In this document: positions 8,497 to 16,765 of the stretch, one piece after another
How the letters are laid out: each line of letters opens with the position of its first letter
Position numbering within the stretch: the stretch's first letter is position 1
NCBI GenBank assembly: GCA_003252455.1
Contig: QKED01000028.1
Span: 1 to 41,038, forward strand
DNA from: Gammaproteobacteria bacterium
GTDB lineage: Bacteria; Pseudomonadota; Gammaproteobacteria; Thiohalomonadales; Thiohalomonadaceae
Direction of reading: 5' to 3'
DNA length: 41,038 nt
Program-made: the position numbers and the translations under genes
The notes under the pieces: model-generated
Told to the model about the DNA's origin: nothing
The model's database searches: none
The model's input: the letters and a program-made list of their open reading frames with translations, nothing else

Positions 8497-9153
8497 TCAC
8501 CCCTGGGTGAGGCCGCGGGCCGTGCGCCGCCTGAAGGCAAACAGCAGCGCGGGCACCAGCAGACTCAAGGGGAGCGCGCTGGTGGGTTCGGGGGCGCGGA
8601 TCAGGGCGTCGAGCCGCGCAGTGACGGCCCCGTGCACACCATCGGCAGGCCGATCAAAATCCACGGTCAAGGTATTTGAATTGAAGTTGGCCAGATCGGG
8701 CGGCGTCAACAGCAGGGCATCACTCGTCAGGGCCGTGGCGGTCGTATCCGACATACTCAACCGGATCCCCTGTAACTCGAATCCATTGGCCAGTGTCCCG
8801 CCTGGGTTCATCTGCTCGGCGATATAGTTGTCCGATGAGCTGTCGATCACCAGGATGTTGCCGTACGAGGAGCCCGAGGCGACGAAACTGCCGACCGCAA
8901 TCTCCGCCCAGGAGATCGAGGAGAGATAGTATCCGTGCGTCGTCGCTGCTTGGCTGTCGTTGTCCAGCGAATTGAAGGTGTAGCGACCGGTGATCGAACT
9001 GCCGACCGAGAACTCCGCAGGTGCGCCCAACATCAGGTCCAAACGGGTGATGGTGGCCGTGTAGATAAAGGTCAGTAGCGCGGCCTGGGCGACCTGTATG
9101 CCGCCCACCCAACAGAACAAAACCACCACAGCGCGTGAAAAAATCGACCGCAT
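8497..9153 (-). CDS. PEP-CTERM sorting-signal protein, 218 aa
   Basis: A signal peptide (about residues 1-25, cleavage near AQA-AL) leads into a beta-rich, Ser/Thr/Asn-rich domain with ITGRYTFNSLDND, a pattern common in secreted PEP-CTERM proteins. The C-terminus reads APEPTSALPLSLLVPALLFA followed by RRR: PEP, a membrane helix and a basic cluster, as recognised by exosortase. Codon use and base composition are less GC-rich than the neighbours. ATG 9153 has CAGGTGA about 7 nt upstream. No exosortase or EPS genes are in the window, so the sorting machinery must lie elsewhere. Likely fate is the outer surface or extracellular matrix. Confidence 0.85.
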   Translation of the reverse strand: MRSIFSRAVVVLFCWVGGIQVAQAALLTFIYTATITRLDLMLGAPAEFSVGSSITGRYTFNSLDNDSQAATTHGYYLSSISWAEIAVGSFVASGSSYGNILVIDSSSDNYIAEQMNPGGTLANGFELQGIRLSMSDTTATALTSDALLLTPPDLANFNSNTLTVDFDRPADGVHGAVTARLDALIRAPEPTSALPLSLLVPALLFAFRRRTARGLTQG

Positions 9154-9697
9154 AATATCACCTGAAGGTTATCTCGCCGATATTTAAGGGGAGCGAGCAG
9201 GGGCCTCTCCCCCCTCACTGCACCGCACCCACACCGACAAGGGCCGCCACAGAGCCGACACCAAATCGGCACGGGTATATACGGCCACCATTCAGGCACA
9301 CAGCGAGGCGACGGATAAGAACCGAAACAGGCGCGTTTTATACGTCTGAGTGACGCTACTGGCAGGCGTGATCATCGATGCGAGGTGGATATAACCAGAT
9401 AATAACCCGAAGGAGAATAGGCCTTTTGACTTACCGTAACCCTTTATCCTGGTAACCACCGATATACTCACTGCCGGCACACCTAGTTACTGATAATTCT
9501 CTAACTATCCATCAGACATAGTCAGCGCTGATACTCCACCCCGACCCCATGCGGGCGACGTGGTGTAAGTGACGCGCCCCGCGTCGTGCTCGCGGGTGCC
9601 GTCCACAACCCCCTCCCCGTGCTGGCAGGCGTCGCCAACCGCATGGATCCACTCGCCCTGATCTGCGCACATTTTTCTCTACTGTATCAGCCTGTGA
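9154..9697. other. Low-GC intergenic region before the HIRAN genes
   Basis: About 540 bp with no convincing gene. Base composition is visibly less GC-rich than the surroundings, particularly 9290-9520. A TTGACT at 9426-9431 has no good -10 partner. Short reading frames here lack ribosome sites and plausible protein composition. The region holds upstream sequence for the PEP-CTERM gene (minus) and the HIRAN pair (plus). Confidence 0.5.
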
Positions 9698-9745
9698 GAC
9701 ACCACCCGGCCCACACTGTATCCAACCAGTCACCCGGGAGGTGTC
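9698..9745 (+). promoter_or_regulatory. Hairpin that covers the ribosome site of the first HIRAN gene
   Basis: GACACCACCCGG (9698-9709) pairs with CCGGGAGGTGTC (9734-9745) over 11 of 12 bases, leaving a 24-nt loop. The right arm contains the GGGAGG ribosome site, 6 nt before ATG 9748. If the RNA folds this way, translation would be blocked until the stem opens, which suggests translational control by temperature, a protein or a ligand. Confidence 0.5.
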
Positions 9746-9747
9746 CC

Positions 9748-10161
9748 ATGCAGACCGACCTGTTCCAACCCTTCACAACACCCGCGCGCCACGACGCCCT
9801 GCGCCCGGTCTCGGGCCACGCCCGTGCCGGGCGCCAGGCGCGGGCCATCCGCATCCAGCAGAGCCGTCTGGCGGGGTTTCGCCATCACGCCGGTGAGCGC
9901 CTACGCAGCGCCCTGCAACTGGGCAGTGAGCTGCGCCTGGTGCGTGAACCGGACAACGCCCACGACCCCTACGCCGTGGCGGTCTACTGGCACCACTACC
10001 AGCTCGGCTACCTGGCGCGACGCGACAACACCGTGGTCGCGCGCCTGCTGGACAACGCCCGTCCGCTGCGCTGCACCGTCGAGCGCCTCTACTGGCAGGG
10101 GCCGCAGGCGGAGATCGACCTGATCATCTGGCTTGAACGCCCCACCACCCACAACAGCTGA
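9748..10161 (+). CDS. Stand-alone HIRAN-domain protein, first of a tandem pair, 137 aa
   Basis: Residues about 35-120 match HIRAN: LAGFRHHAGERL, LRLVREPDNAHDPYAVAVYW and QLGYLARRDN, including the DNAHDPxAVAV signature. HIRAN modules (as in HLTF and Rad5) bind single-stranded 3' DNA ends at stalled forks; small bacterial versions occur alone or fused to nucleases. This one has only a short polar N-terminal extension and no catalytic domain. ATG 9748 has GGGAGG upstream, within a possible hairpin. A second HIRAN gene starts 20 nt after its stop and is clearly a duplicate. Confidence 0.88.
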   Translation: MQTDLFQPFTTPARHDALRPVSGHARAGRQARAIRIQQSRLAGFRHHAGERLRSALQLGSELRLVREPDNAHDPYAVAVYWHHYQLGYLARRDNTVVARLLDNARPLRCTVERLYWQGPQAEIDLIIWLERPTTHNS

Positions 10162-10181
10162 CCCTATACAGGAGAGCGACC

Positions 10182-10568
10182 ATGCACACGACTCAACGCC
10201 GTTCTATCCGCCGTCTGATGAGCGACCTGGCGCGCCAGCGCAGCCGTCGCCAAGACCCCCTCGGCCCACTTTGCGTGCAACACAGCCCCTTGGCGGGGTT
10301 TCAGCACCACGCCGGTGAGCGCCTCTGGCACTGCCTGAAGGTGGGCCAACCCCTGCGCCTGGTGCGCGAGCGGAACAACCCCCACGACGCCAACGCCGTG
10401 GCGGTCTACTGGGAGGCGTTCCACCTGGGCTATGTGCCACGACAGCAGAACCACATCGTCGCGCACCAGCTCGATCAGGGGCTGCCCATCGAGGCGACCA
10501 TCGGCGCACTCAACCTCTCGGAGAACCCGTGGAAGCGGGTGGATATCGCCATTCGACTCTGCCACTAG
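10182..10568 (+). CDS. Stand-alone HIRAN-domain protein, second of a tandem pair, 128 aa
   Basis: The core mirrors the preceding gene: LAGFQHHAGERLW, LRLVRERNNPHDANAVAVYW and HLGYVPRQQN. The DNA is also alike, for example around the CACGCCGGTGAGCGCCT segment of both genes, showing local duplication followed by divergence at both ends. The N-terminus is Arg-rich (RRSIRRLMSDLARQRSRRQ), which may aid nucleic-acid binding. ATG 10182 has a GGAGAG site. Both genes are likely one transcript; different ends suggest different partners or DNA ends. Confidence 0.87.
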   Translation: MHTTQRRSIRRLMSDLARQRSRRQDPLGPLCVQHSPLAGFQHHAGERLWHCLKVGQPLRLVRERNNPHDANAVAVYWEAFHLGYVPRQQNHIVAHQLDQGLPIEATIGALNLSENPWKRVDIAIRLCH

Positions 10569-10583
10569 GGGGCCTCTGTGTGG

Positions 10584-10626
10584 CCACTGCACTGCCCGCG
10601 CGTGGGCGCAGTGCCGGGTGCAGTGG
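10584..10626 (+). terminator. Stem-loop after the HIRAN pair
   Basis: CCACTGCAC (10584-10592) and GTGCAGTGG (10618-10626) form a perfect 9-bp stem. A second pairing (GCACTGCCC with GGGCGCAGTGC) competes inside it. There is no T-run, so factor-independent termination is doubtful; it may protect the 3' end of the HIRAN transcript. Confidence 0.4.
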
Positions 10627-10802
10627 TCAAGTGATCCTGGCCACGGCCCCTGTGCGTTGAGCGCCCTAGGCGTGGCTCGATGCGGCACCACCCATTCACC
10701 CCGTACGCCCAGAAGGTGTCACTGGGCACTGGGGTGAGGTGATTCGGGGTGGAAGTGGCAGTATTATCTGCCTCTGCCCGTCACCAAGGAGGCTTGAGCC
10801 CT

Positions 10803-11492
10803 ATGTACCGTCCCCTCGTCATCATCGGCGCCTTGACGCTCGCCGCCTGCAGCAGCAACCCCACCACCTCGGATGCGGACATCCGCGTCGAGAGCAACCT
10901 GAGCGCCAGTAAGACCAGCAACGGGGTGGCGCCGATACAGAACCGCCTCCCCGCGCGCAGTGGTAGTAGCGCGTCCACACGCACCAGTAGCAGTAGCAGT
11001 AGCAGTAGCCGCAGCGGCACCGCCAGTGCCAGCGTCACCTCCAGCGGCAGCGCCGTCGGTTCGCGCCTCACCTCGCAGGAGATGAACGCGATCCTGAACG
11101 AGCACAACCGCGTGCGCGCCAACGTCAATGTGGCGCCGCTACGCTGGTCCGCACAGCTGGCGCAGGTGGCGCAGAAGTGGACCGACCACCTCGCCAGCAC
11201 CAGCTGTGGCCTGACCCACAGTCAGGGCAGCGGCTACGGTGAGAACCTCTTCATGGGCACCTCCAGCCACTACGGTGTGCGCGACGCGGTACGCTCGTGG
11301 GAGGAGGAGAAGAAGGATTACCGCGGCGGCGTCCTGACCCAGAGCAACTGGTACCCCAGCGGCCACTACACCCAGGTGGTATGGCGTAACACCAAGAGTG
11401 TCGGTTGCGCCCAGGCCATGTGTCGTGGCAACACCATCGTCTCCTGCAACTACGACCCGCCGGGCAACTACATGGGCCAGGCACCCTATTGA
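10803..11492 (+). CDS. CAP/SCP-domain lipoprotein, 229 aa
   Basis: The signal sequence ends in a lipobox (LTLAAC, Cys16), so the mature protein is membrane-anchored. A Ser/Thr-rich linker (about residues 30-85) includes a hexanucleotide repeat. The CAP domain begins at about residue 97 (LNEHNRVRANVNVAPLRWS) and contains GYGENLFMG, HYTQVVWRNTKSVGCA and SCNYDPPGNYMGQAPY, all diagnostic of SCP/PR-1 proteins with their paired His/Glu residues. Bacterial CAP proteins are exported, sometimes with lipid or ion binding; enzymatic activity is not established. ATG 10803 has AAGGAGG 10 nt upstream. The next gene starts on the last base of this stop codon. Confidence 0.92.
   Translation: MYRPLVIIGALTLAACSSNPTTSDADIRVESNLSASKTSNGVAPIQNRLPARSGSSASTRTSSSSSSSSRSGTASASVTSSGSAVGSRLTSQEMNAILNEHNRVRANVNVAPLRWSAQLAQVAQKWTDHLASTSCGLTHSQGSGYGENLFMGTSSHYGVRDAVRSWEEEKKDYRGGVLTQSNWYPSGHYTQVVWRNTKSVGCAQAMCRGNTIVSCNYDPPGNYMGQAPY
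10986..11009 (+). repeat. AGTAGC hexanucleotide x4 in the CAP lipoprotein linker
   Basis: Four exact AGTAGC units encode consecutive Ser residues. Slippage would add or remove two Ser codons without a frameshift and alter linker length. Confidence 0.9.
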
Positions 11493-12448
11493 TGGGGCCA
11501 CTCCCAACCCCCTTGTGTCCCCCCTGGTGGCTGCGCAACGGCCACCTTCAGACCCTCTGGCCCGCCCTGACACGCCGCCCGCCACACCCTGCCTGGCGGC
11601 GTGAGCGGCTGGAGCTATCGGACGGCGACTTCCTCGACCTGGACTGGGCCGATGGCCCCCCCGACGCCCCCTTGACCCTGCTGGTGCACGGCCTGGAGGG
11701 CTCCTCCCGCTCGCACTATATCGCCGCCCTGGCGCACGGCCTCAATGCACTCGGACAGGCGGCGGTGGCGCTCAACCTGCGCGGCTGCAGTGGCGAACCC
11801 AACCGCCTGGCACGCGCCTACCACTCGGGCGACAGCGCCGAACTGCGCGGTGTGATCCATCTTCTGCATGCACGCTTTCCCCATCGCCCCCTGCAGGCGG
11901 CGGGCTTCTCCCTCGGCGGCAACATGCTGGTGAAGTACCTGGGCGAAGAGGGGGCCGAGACACCATTACGCGCCGCCGCCGCCGTCTCCGTGCCCTATCG
12001 ACTCGACCTCGCCGCCAGCCACCTGGACCAGGGTCTGCCACGCATCTACCAGCGCTGGCTGCTCGGCCACCTACACGCCAGCTACCAACGCAAGTTCGCC
12101 CGGCGCGACGACGCCCCCTTCCCCATCGAACGACTGGCCGAGCTGGACAGCTTCTGGCGCTTCGACGACGCCATCACCGCCCCGTTGCATGGCTTCGAGG
12201 GTGCCGCCGACTACTATCGACGCGCCAGCTCGCGCCCCTGGCTCGGCGGCATCGCCGTGCCCACCCTGTTGCTGCACGCGGCGGACGACCCCTTCTTCGA
12301 CGCCGACGTCCCCCCGACCCGCGCCGAACTCTCGACCAGCACCCAGTTCGTACTCACCGACCACGGTGGTCACGTAGGTTTCGTCGACCGGCGCCACGGC
12401 TACTGGGCCGAGGCCCAGCTCCTGCGCTTTCTCACCCACGCCGGCTGA
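11492..12448 (+). CDS. YheT-family alpha/beta hydrolase, 318 aa
   Basis: The opening WWLRNGHLQTLWPAL and the segment VHGLEGSSRSHYIAAL are characteristic of the YheT/EMB8 family. The nucleophile elbow is GFSLGG; later acidic (HAADDPFFD) and His (DHGGHVGFVD) positions complete a Ser-Asp-His triad. Members are putative esterases or lipases of unknown substrate. The start ATG 11492 shares its A with the TGA of the CAP gene, showing translational coupling; a longer frame to 11405 would run through the CAP domain and is rejected. No signal peptide, so cytoplasmic. Confidence 0.9.
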   Translation: MGPLPTPLCPPWWLRNGHLQTLWPALTRRPPHPAWRRERLELSDGDFLDLDWADGPPDAPLTLLVHGLEGSSRSHYIAALAHGLNALGQAAVALNLRGCSGEPNRLARAYHSGDSAELRGVIHLLHARFPHRPLQAAGFSLGGNMLVKYLGEEGAETPLRAAAAVSVPYRLDLAASHLDQGLPRIYQRWLLGHLHASYQRKFARRDDAPFPIERLAELDSFWRFDDAITAPLHGFEGAADYYRRASSRPWLGGIAVPTLLLHAADDPFFDADVPPTRAELSTSTQFVLTDHGGHVGFVDRRHGYWAEAQLLRFLTHAG

Positions 12449-12523
12449 GCCGCGTGGGTGGACGGTGGCCCGCCCCCGGCGGCTGGCCTACAATCCCCCC
12501 CAATCCACCACCCGAGGCAGCGT

Positions 12524-13090
12524 ATGGGCTATTTGGAGCAGAACTACCGTTGCGAGGAGGGGCGCTACCTCATCGAGCTGGAGGCACAAGAGGTGCGACA
12601 GCTCTACCACACCCTCGACCCCTCGCCGTTCAACGCCAAGGACCTGGACGAGAACGCCGAGAGCTACATCGTCAGCAGCGCCGACGACTTTCCCGCCGAG
12701 ACCCCGTTCACCCTGCGCATCTACCTCCCCGAGGGTGAGCTGCATCTGCATGCCGCCGACGAGTTACCGGGGGCCATCAGCGCCTTTTTCGCCTACCGCG
12801 CCCAGTTCGCCGCGCGCCAACGCGCGCGCGCCCTGCGCCATGGGCGCACCGCGCTGCTAATGGGGCTCTGCGTGCTGTTTGTGTGTATGAGCATCCGCGT
12901 CTTCTTGCTCCATTTCAGCCCCTCCACCTGGTATCTGGAGATGCTCGCCGAGGTGTTCCTCATCTGCGGCTGGGTGGCCATGTGGCACCCGGCCCAGGTG
13001 CACCTCTACGACTGGTGGCCGATCCGCCGTCGCGAGCGCCTCTACCGCAAACTCGCACAGACGCCGGTGGAGCTGAAGGCGCGCCGCTGA
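12524..13090 (+). CDS. Two-helix membrane protein of unknown function, 188 aa
   Basis: The first 105 residues are soluble and acidic (ELEAQEVRQLYHTLDPSPFN near residue 20) and the next part holds two hydrophobic helices (about residues 111-128 and 143-160). The basic tail contains WWPIRRRERLYRKLAQ. Topology suggests both ends in the cytoplasm. ATG 12524 is chosen because GAGG lies about 7 nt upstream; the 22 extra upstream codons are Pro-rich and implausible. No family recognised. It is monocistronic and converges with the diguanylate cyclase gene. Confidence 0.7.
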   Translation: MGYLEQNYRCEEGRYLIELEAQEVRQLYHTLDPSPFNAKDLDENAESYIVSSADDFPAETPFTLRIYLPEGELHLHAADELPGAISAFFAYRAQFAARQRARALRHGRTALLMGLCVLFVCMSIRVFLLHFSPSTWYLEMLAEVFLICGWVAMWHPAQVHLYDWWPIRRRERLYRKLAQTPVELKARR

Positions 13091-13124
13091 CGCCCCTCTC
13101 GCGCGACGGGCCCTCGCCAAGGGC

Positions 13125-13997
13125 TCATAGCAGCTGATGGCGCAGGTCGTTCTTGCCCTGCTTCTTCACCTGGTACATCAGCTCGTCCGCCTGGCGTAGC
13201 AGGTCGCGCACCGCCAACCCACCCCGGCGCCAGGTGATGGCACCGATACTGAAGGTGACCGGCCACCCCCCCGTCTGCATCGAGTCAAGCAGCGCCAGGC
13301 GAAGCTGCTGTAGGCCGCGCTCCACCTGCTCGGGCTCGGTCTGCGGCAGCAGCAGGGCGAACTCGTCCCCCCCCAGGCGCGCCACCCAGTCGGCCTGGCG
13401 GGTGTGGATACGCAATGCACCGGCCACCTGGCGTAGCAGTTCGTCACCGGCGTCGTGCCCGCGCGTGTCGTTCACCTGCTTGAAGTTGTCCAGGTCGATA
13501 TAGACCAGGGTAAAGGGGGTGTGGTGACGCGCGGCGCGCGCCGACTCGCGCTCCACCGCCTCGTGAAAGGCGCGGCGGTTGAGCAGCCGGGTGAGCGGGT
13601 CGGTGTCGGCCAGACTCTCCTCCAACAGCAGCATCTGGTGCAGGCTGTAGAGCAGCTCGACCACCAACCAGAAGGCACCGAGGCGGATGGCGCTGTTCCA
13701 CACCGGCATCCACGACAGGCTGTAGTCGTGTCCGGCACCGAGGTCCGCCAGCAGCCAGACCAGCGCGGCGGCGAGGGCGGTCCCGAGGCCACCGCGTGCG
13801 CCGACATACCAGGTGGCCAGGGTGATGGGACCCAAGTAGAAGAGGAAGAAGGAGAGTTCGGCACCGCTCAGGTAGTCGAGCAGGCCCACCAAGAGTACCC
13901 CTCCCTGGGCGGTGATAGCGGCGCGCAGCGGGCGCCCGAGCAGACGCTCGTCGAGCCACTGGCGCTGGCGCAGGAACAGGGGTTGGACGGGGGACAT
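13125..13997 (-). CDS. Membrane-bound diguanylate cyclase (GGDEF), 290 aa
   Basis: The N-terminal half has several hydrophobic helices (about residues 25-120: LLVGLLDYLSGAELSFFLFY and following), probably a small membrane sensor module. The C-terminal GGDEF domain starts near ADTDPLTRLLNRRAFHEAV and has the intact active motif LGGDEF. The inhibitory site RQAD lies five residues before it, so product feedback by cyclic-di-GMP is expected. ATG 13997 is preferred over GTG 14009 because GAGG precedes it. The gene makes cyclic-di-GMP, opposing the HD-GYP protein at 38693-39775. Confidence 0.93.
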   Translation of the reverse strand: MSPVQPLFLRQRQWLDERLLGRPLRAAITAQGGVLLVGLLDYLSGAELSFFLFYLGPITLATWYVGARGGLGTALAAALVWLLADLGAGHDYSLSWMPVWNSAIRLGAFWLVVELLYSLHQMLLLEESLADTDPLTRLLNRRAFHEAVERESARAARHHTPFTLVYIDLDNFKQVNDTRGHDAGDELLRQVAGALRIHTRQADWVARLGGDEFALLLPQTEPEQVERGLQQLRLALLDSMQTGGWPVTFSIGAITWRRGGLAVRDLLRQADELMYQVKKQGKNDLRHQLL

Positions 13998-14038
13998 GGG
14001 AGACCTCACGGATAGGGGCGGCGCAGTCCGGTTGTGCC

Positions 14039-15595
14039 TCAGGCCGACAATAGCCCTTGACGGGCGAAGAGGGCCAGCAGTTGGTCGCAGTTACGCTCCA
14101 CCAGGCGCGCCAGGCGTTTGGGGTCGGCGAGCTGCTCGGCGGTGAGTAGGGCCCGGGTCGCGGCCAGCTCGGGCATGCGTGCACAGAGTGTGGCGACCAG
14201 TTCGTCGCGCGTCAGGCTGCCGTCGAGCTGGGCGGCCAGCAGGCTGCCAAAGGGGTCGAGGGTGAGGGTGGAGTGGTGCAGCCCCACCAGATGGTCGAGA
14301 CCCGCGCGCGCGTCGCTGAGCAGGGGGGCGAGGAGCTGGGGCCGGGGACCTGGCTGATTGCCGACCGCGTGCGGTGTCAGCCGTGCGGTGATGAGCTGGT
14401 GGGCGTAGAGGCTGAAGAGTTCGTGCAGCAGATGAAAGCCCTCCTGTGCCGCGCCCGCATTGCCCGCCGCCGTGACGCGTCGGCTGGCGAGTTCGTACAG
14501 TTCGCCGAGGCTCAGGCAGGCGGGGTAGTGCTGCGCCAGTTCGGCCAGCGCCGCCTGGGTCAACGGGTGGTGGATGGTACGTGGTACGCCGTCGCTGCCG
14601 CTGAAGGGGGTGGGGCGGGCACGCTTGAGGTCGAGCTTTTTCGGTGGACGCAGGTCGCTGGCCACGGCGAACTCGGCGAAGCGCTCCAACTCCACGTCGC
14701 GCTCATGGGGCACCTCGGCGTGGCAGAGCAGGGATTGGCGGAAGGTGCGTTGGCCGAACAGGTCGAGGTACTGCCACACCTCGATGGGGTCGTCGAGCCC
14801 CTCGACCCAGGCGGCCACCGGCTCCGGTAGGGTGCTCGGGAAGAGGCTGGCCAGCTCGATGTCGGTCAGGTAGTCGAGCCCATGGCCGCGCGCGGCACTG
14901 ACAAAGTCACGAAACAGGCAGGGGTGGTTATCCGTCTCCAGGTACTCGTGATAGAGGTAGCTGGGGTGGCGCGCCAGGAGCCGCTCCACCTCGGCACGCA
15001 GGTAGGTCGCCTCCGGCCCACTACCCTCTTGGTAGTTGATGCGCAGCAGCTCCAGCAGTTGATAGGCACGCTCCAAACGCGCACGCGGGCCCGTCGCGTC
15101 GCGGCAGTGGTAGAGCAGCATCTCACGCAGTTGCCCCCGCCAACGCCAACCGGGCAGGGTGTTGTAGCTGATGTAGGCGAGGCCGTGGGGGGTGAGGTGG
15201 CGACGGCAGAGGGCCAAGATCCCCTCGCGCACCGCCGCAGGCACCCAGGAGTAGAGGCCGTGGGCGATGATGTAGTCGAACTGCCCCAGTCCGTCGTCCA
15301 GGGCCATCAAGTCACCCTGTCGCACCTCGACATTGCGTAGCCCCAGGCGCTGGATACGCGCCGCCCCCTCCGCCGCCTGTGGCGCGGAGAGTTCAATGCC
15401 GAGGAATTCGCTGTGGGGCAACTGCCAGGCCATGGGGATGAGATTCCCCCCGGCGGCACACCCCAGCTCCAGCACGCGGCACTGGCCCGGGTCTACCGCC
15501 GGGTGGCCGAAGAGGCGGGCCAGGGGCGCCAGGTGGGCCGGGTGGGTCTCGGCAAAGGGGGTACTCTGATAGGGGATCTCGGCATAGGTATCCAA
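14039..15595 (-). CDS. SAM-dependent methyltransferase with methyltransferase regulatory domain, 518 aa
   Basis: A class I methyltransferase fold spans about residues 35-180, with SAM motif VLELGCAAGGNLIPMA, a later QGDLMALD and FDYIIAHGLYSWV. The next 100 residues contain SYLYHEYLETDNHPCLFRDF, typical of the methyltransferase regulatory domain (PF10119). The C-terminal 200 residues are helical, resembling protein-lysine methyltransferase-like proteins of this family. TTG at 15595 is taken as the start because AGGAGG sits exactly 9 nt upstream and the peptide then opens with DTYAEIPYQSTPF, usual for the family; the upstream extension is Arg/Pro-rich. The target may be a protein such as an outer-membrane protein; not provable here. 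Confidence 0.9.
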   Translation of the reverse strand: MDTYAEIPYQSTPFAETHPAHLAPLARLFGHPAVDPGQCRVLELGCAAGGNLIPMAWQLPHSEFLGIELSAPQAAEGAARIQRLGLRNVEVRQGDLMALDDGLGQFDYIIAHGLYSWVPAAVREGILALCRRHLTPHGLAYISYNTLPGWRWRGQLREMLLYHCRDATGPRARLERAYQLLELLRINYQEGSGPEATYLRAEVERLLARHPSYLYHEYLETDNHPCLFRDFVSAARGHGLDYLTDIELASLFPSTLPEPVAAWVEGLDDPIEVWQYLDLFGQRTFRQSLLCHAEVPHERDVELERFAEFAVASDLRPPKKLDLKRARPTPFSGSDGVPRTIHHPLTQAALAELAQHYPACLSLGELYELASRRVTAAGNAGAAQEGFHLLHELFSLYAHQLITARLTPHAVGNQPGPRPQLLAPLLSDARAGLDHLVGLHHSTLTLDPFGSLLAAQLDGSLTRDELVATLCARMPELAATRALLTAEQLADPKRLARLVERNCDQLLALFARQGLLSA

Positions 15596-15738
15596 GCGCT
15601 CACGCCTCCTAGGGTTGGGGCCACGTCTCGCACACACGCGGCTCCGGCTGTGGAGGGGCGCGGAGCTGAGGGCTATTTACCGCGCCCGTCGCCGGGTGAC
15701 AAGGGGCCGAGGCGAGTTGTGGCTACCCCGCTACACGC

Positions 15739-15767
15739 TTGCCTCCCCACCGGGGCCTACCCATAAT
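15739..15767 (+). promoter_or_regulatory. Sigma70-type promoter for the protease operon
   Basis: TTGCCT (15739-15744) and CATAAT (15762-15767) are separated by exactly 17 bp and match the -35 and -10 consensus at 4 of 6 and 5 of 6 positions. The start of transcription would be near 15774, about 40 nt before ATG 15815. Confidence 0.55.
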
Positions 15768-15814
15768 GGCCCGACCCGTTCGGAGAATGGTTAGACCTGG
15801 CAACCGGAGGCCCC

Positions 15815-16765
15815 ATGCACCCACCCCGTCGACGCCTACAACGGCTCACTTGGCTTACCCTGCTCATCCCCCTCACGCTGCAGGCCGAGGTCGTCGAGCT
15901 GCGCCTCACCCAAGGCGCCAGCGTGCGCGGGGAGCTGCTGCAGACGCGCGCCGAGCGCACCGTCATCGACCTCGGTTTCACCCTGCTCAGCGTACCCAGC
16001 GAGGCGATCCTAGAGCAGCGCAGCATCACCACTACCACGTCCACCCCCGTCAGCGCTGACCCCAGCCGTCTCTACCGTCTGGCCCCCGACCAACCCCCGC
16101 TGAGTGTGCGCGACAACGTCGCCCGCTGCGCCGAGGCGGTGGTGCAGGTACGCACCGCCAGTGGCCTCGGCTCCGGCTTCTTCATCCACCCCGACGGCTA
16201 TCTGGTGACCAATCACCACGTCATCGACGGTGAGTACGCGCTGAGTGTCACCCTCTATCAGCAGGGGCCGCAGGAGCTGCGCAAACGCCGCTTCGAGAAG
16301 GTACGCATCGTCGCCCTCGACCCGGAGTTGGACCTGGCCCTGCTCAAGGTGGAGGAGCCTATCGAGGGGTCCTTCCCCACCCTACCGCTGGGCGATGCCG
16401 GCGCCCTGGTGCAGGGTGAGACGGTCTTCAGCATCGGCAGCCCGCTCGGCTTCGACCGTACCATCAGTCAGGGCATCGTCAGCCTGCGCAACCGTGTGGT
16501 GGACGGCAAGCTCTACATCCAGAGCACCACGCCGATCAACTCGGGCAACTCGGGTGGCCCGCTACTCGACCTGCGTGGGCGCGTAGTCGGCGTGACCAAC
16601 ATGAAGATCGGCGCAGTCGGCATCGAGGGGCTCAACTTCGCCATCCCCAGCCAGCGGCTGCGCCTGTTCCTCGACAACCTCGACGCCTTCGCCTTCGACC
16701 CCACCCACCCCAACAGCGGCTACCGCTACTACACCACCGGCACACACGGAGAGAAGCTGCCATGA
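15815..16765 (+). CDS. Exported trypsin-like serine protease (S1C, DegP-like) without PDZ domain, 316 aa
   Basis: A basic N-terminus and hydrophobic stretch (about residues 8-23) form a signal peptide. Residues 25-70 (VVELRLTQGASVRGELLQTR) look like a small beta domain ahead of the protease. The catalytic triad is His135 (VTNHHVI), Asp173 (LDLALLKV) and Ser246 (GNSGGPLLD), with the GxPLGF loop characteristic of HtrA-type enzymes. The C-terminus ends shortly after the protease fold, so there is no PDZ domain. GGAGG precedes ATG 15815. The stop overlaps the start of the next gene (ATGA), and the operon continues with two more exported proteins, so the protease probably acts on or with them in the periplasm. 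Confidence 0.93.
   Translation: MHPPRRRLQRLTWLTLLIPLTLQAEVVELRLTQGASVRGELLQTRAERTVIDLGFTLLSVPSEAILEQRSITTTTSTPVSADPSRLYRLAPDQPPLSVRDNVARCAEAVVQVRTASGLGSGFFIHPDGYLVTNHHVIDGEYALSVTLYQQGPQELRKRRFEKVRIVALDPELDLALLKVEEPIEGSFPTLPLGDAGALVQGETVFSIGSPLGFDRTISQGIVSLRNRVVDGKLYIQSTTPINSGNSGGPLLDLRGRVVGVTNMKIGAVGIEGLNFAIPSQRLRLFLDNLDAFAFDPTHPNSGYRYYTTGTHGEKLP

Noticed and set aside
9426-9454. Sigma70 promoter with TTGACT
   Set aside because: The hexamer at the proper distance (near CTGGTA) does not resemble a -10 element.
11405-11491. Upstream extension of the YheT hydrolase
   Set aside because: It overlaps the CAP domain coding sequence in another frame, has no ribosome site and no family residues; ATG 11492 fits the coupling.
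13091-13124. Terminator between the membrane protein and the diguanylate cyclase
   Set aside because: Only a 5-bp stem is possible and no T-run follows.
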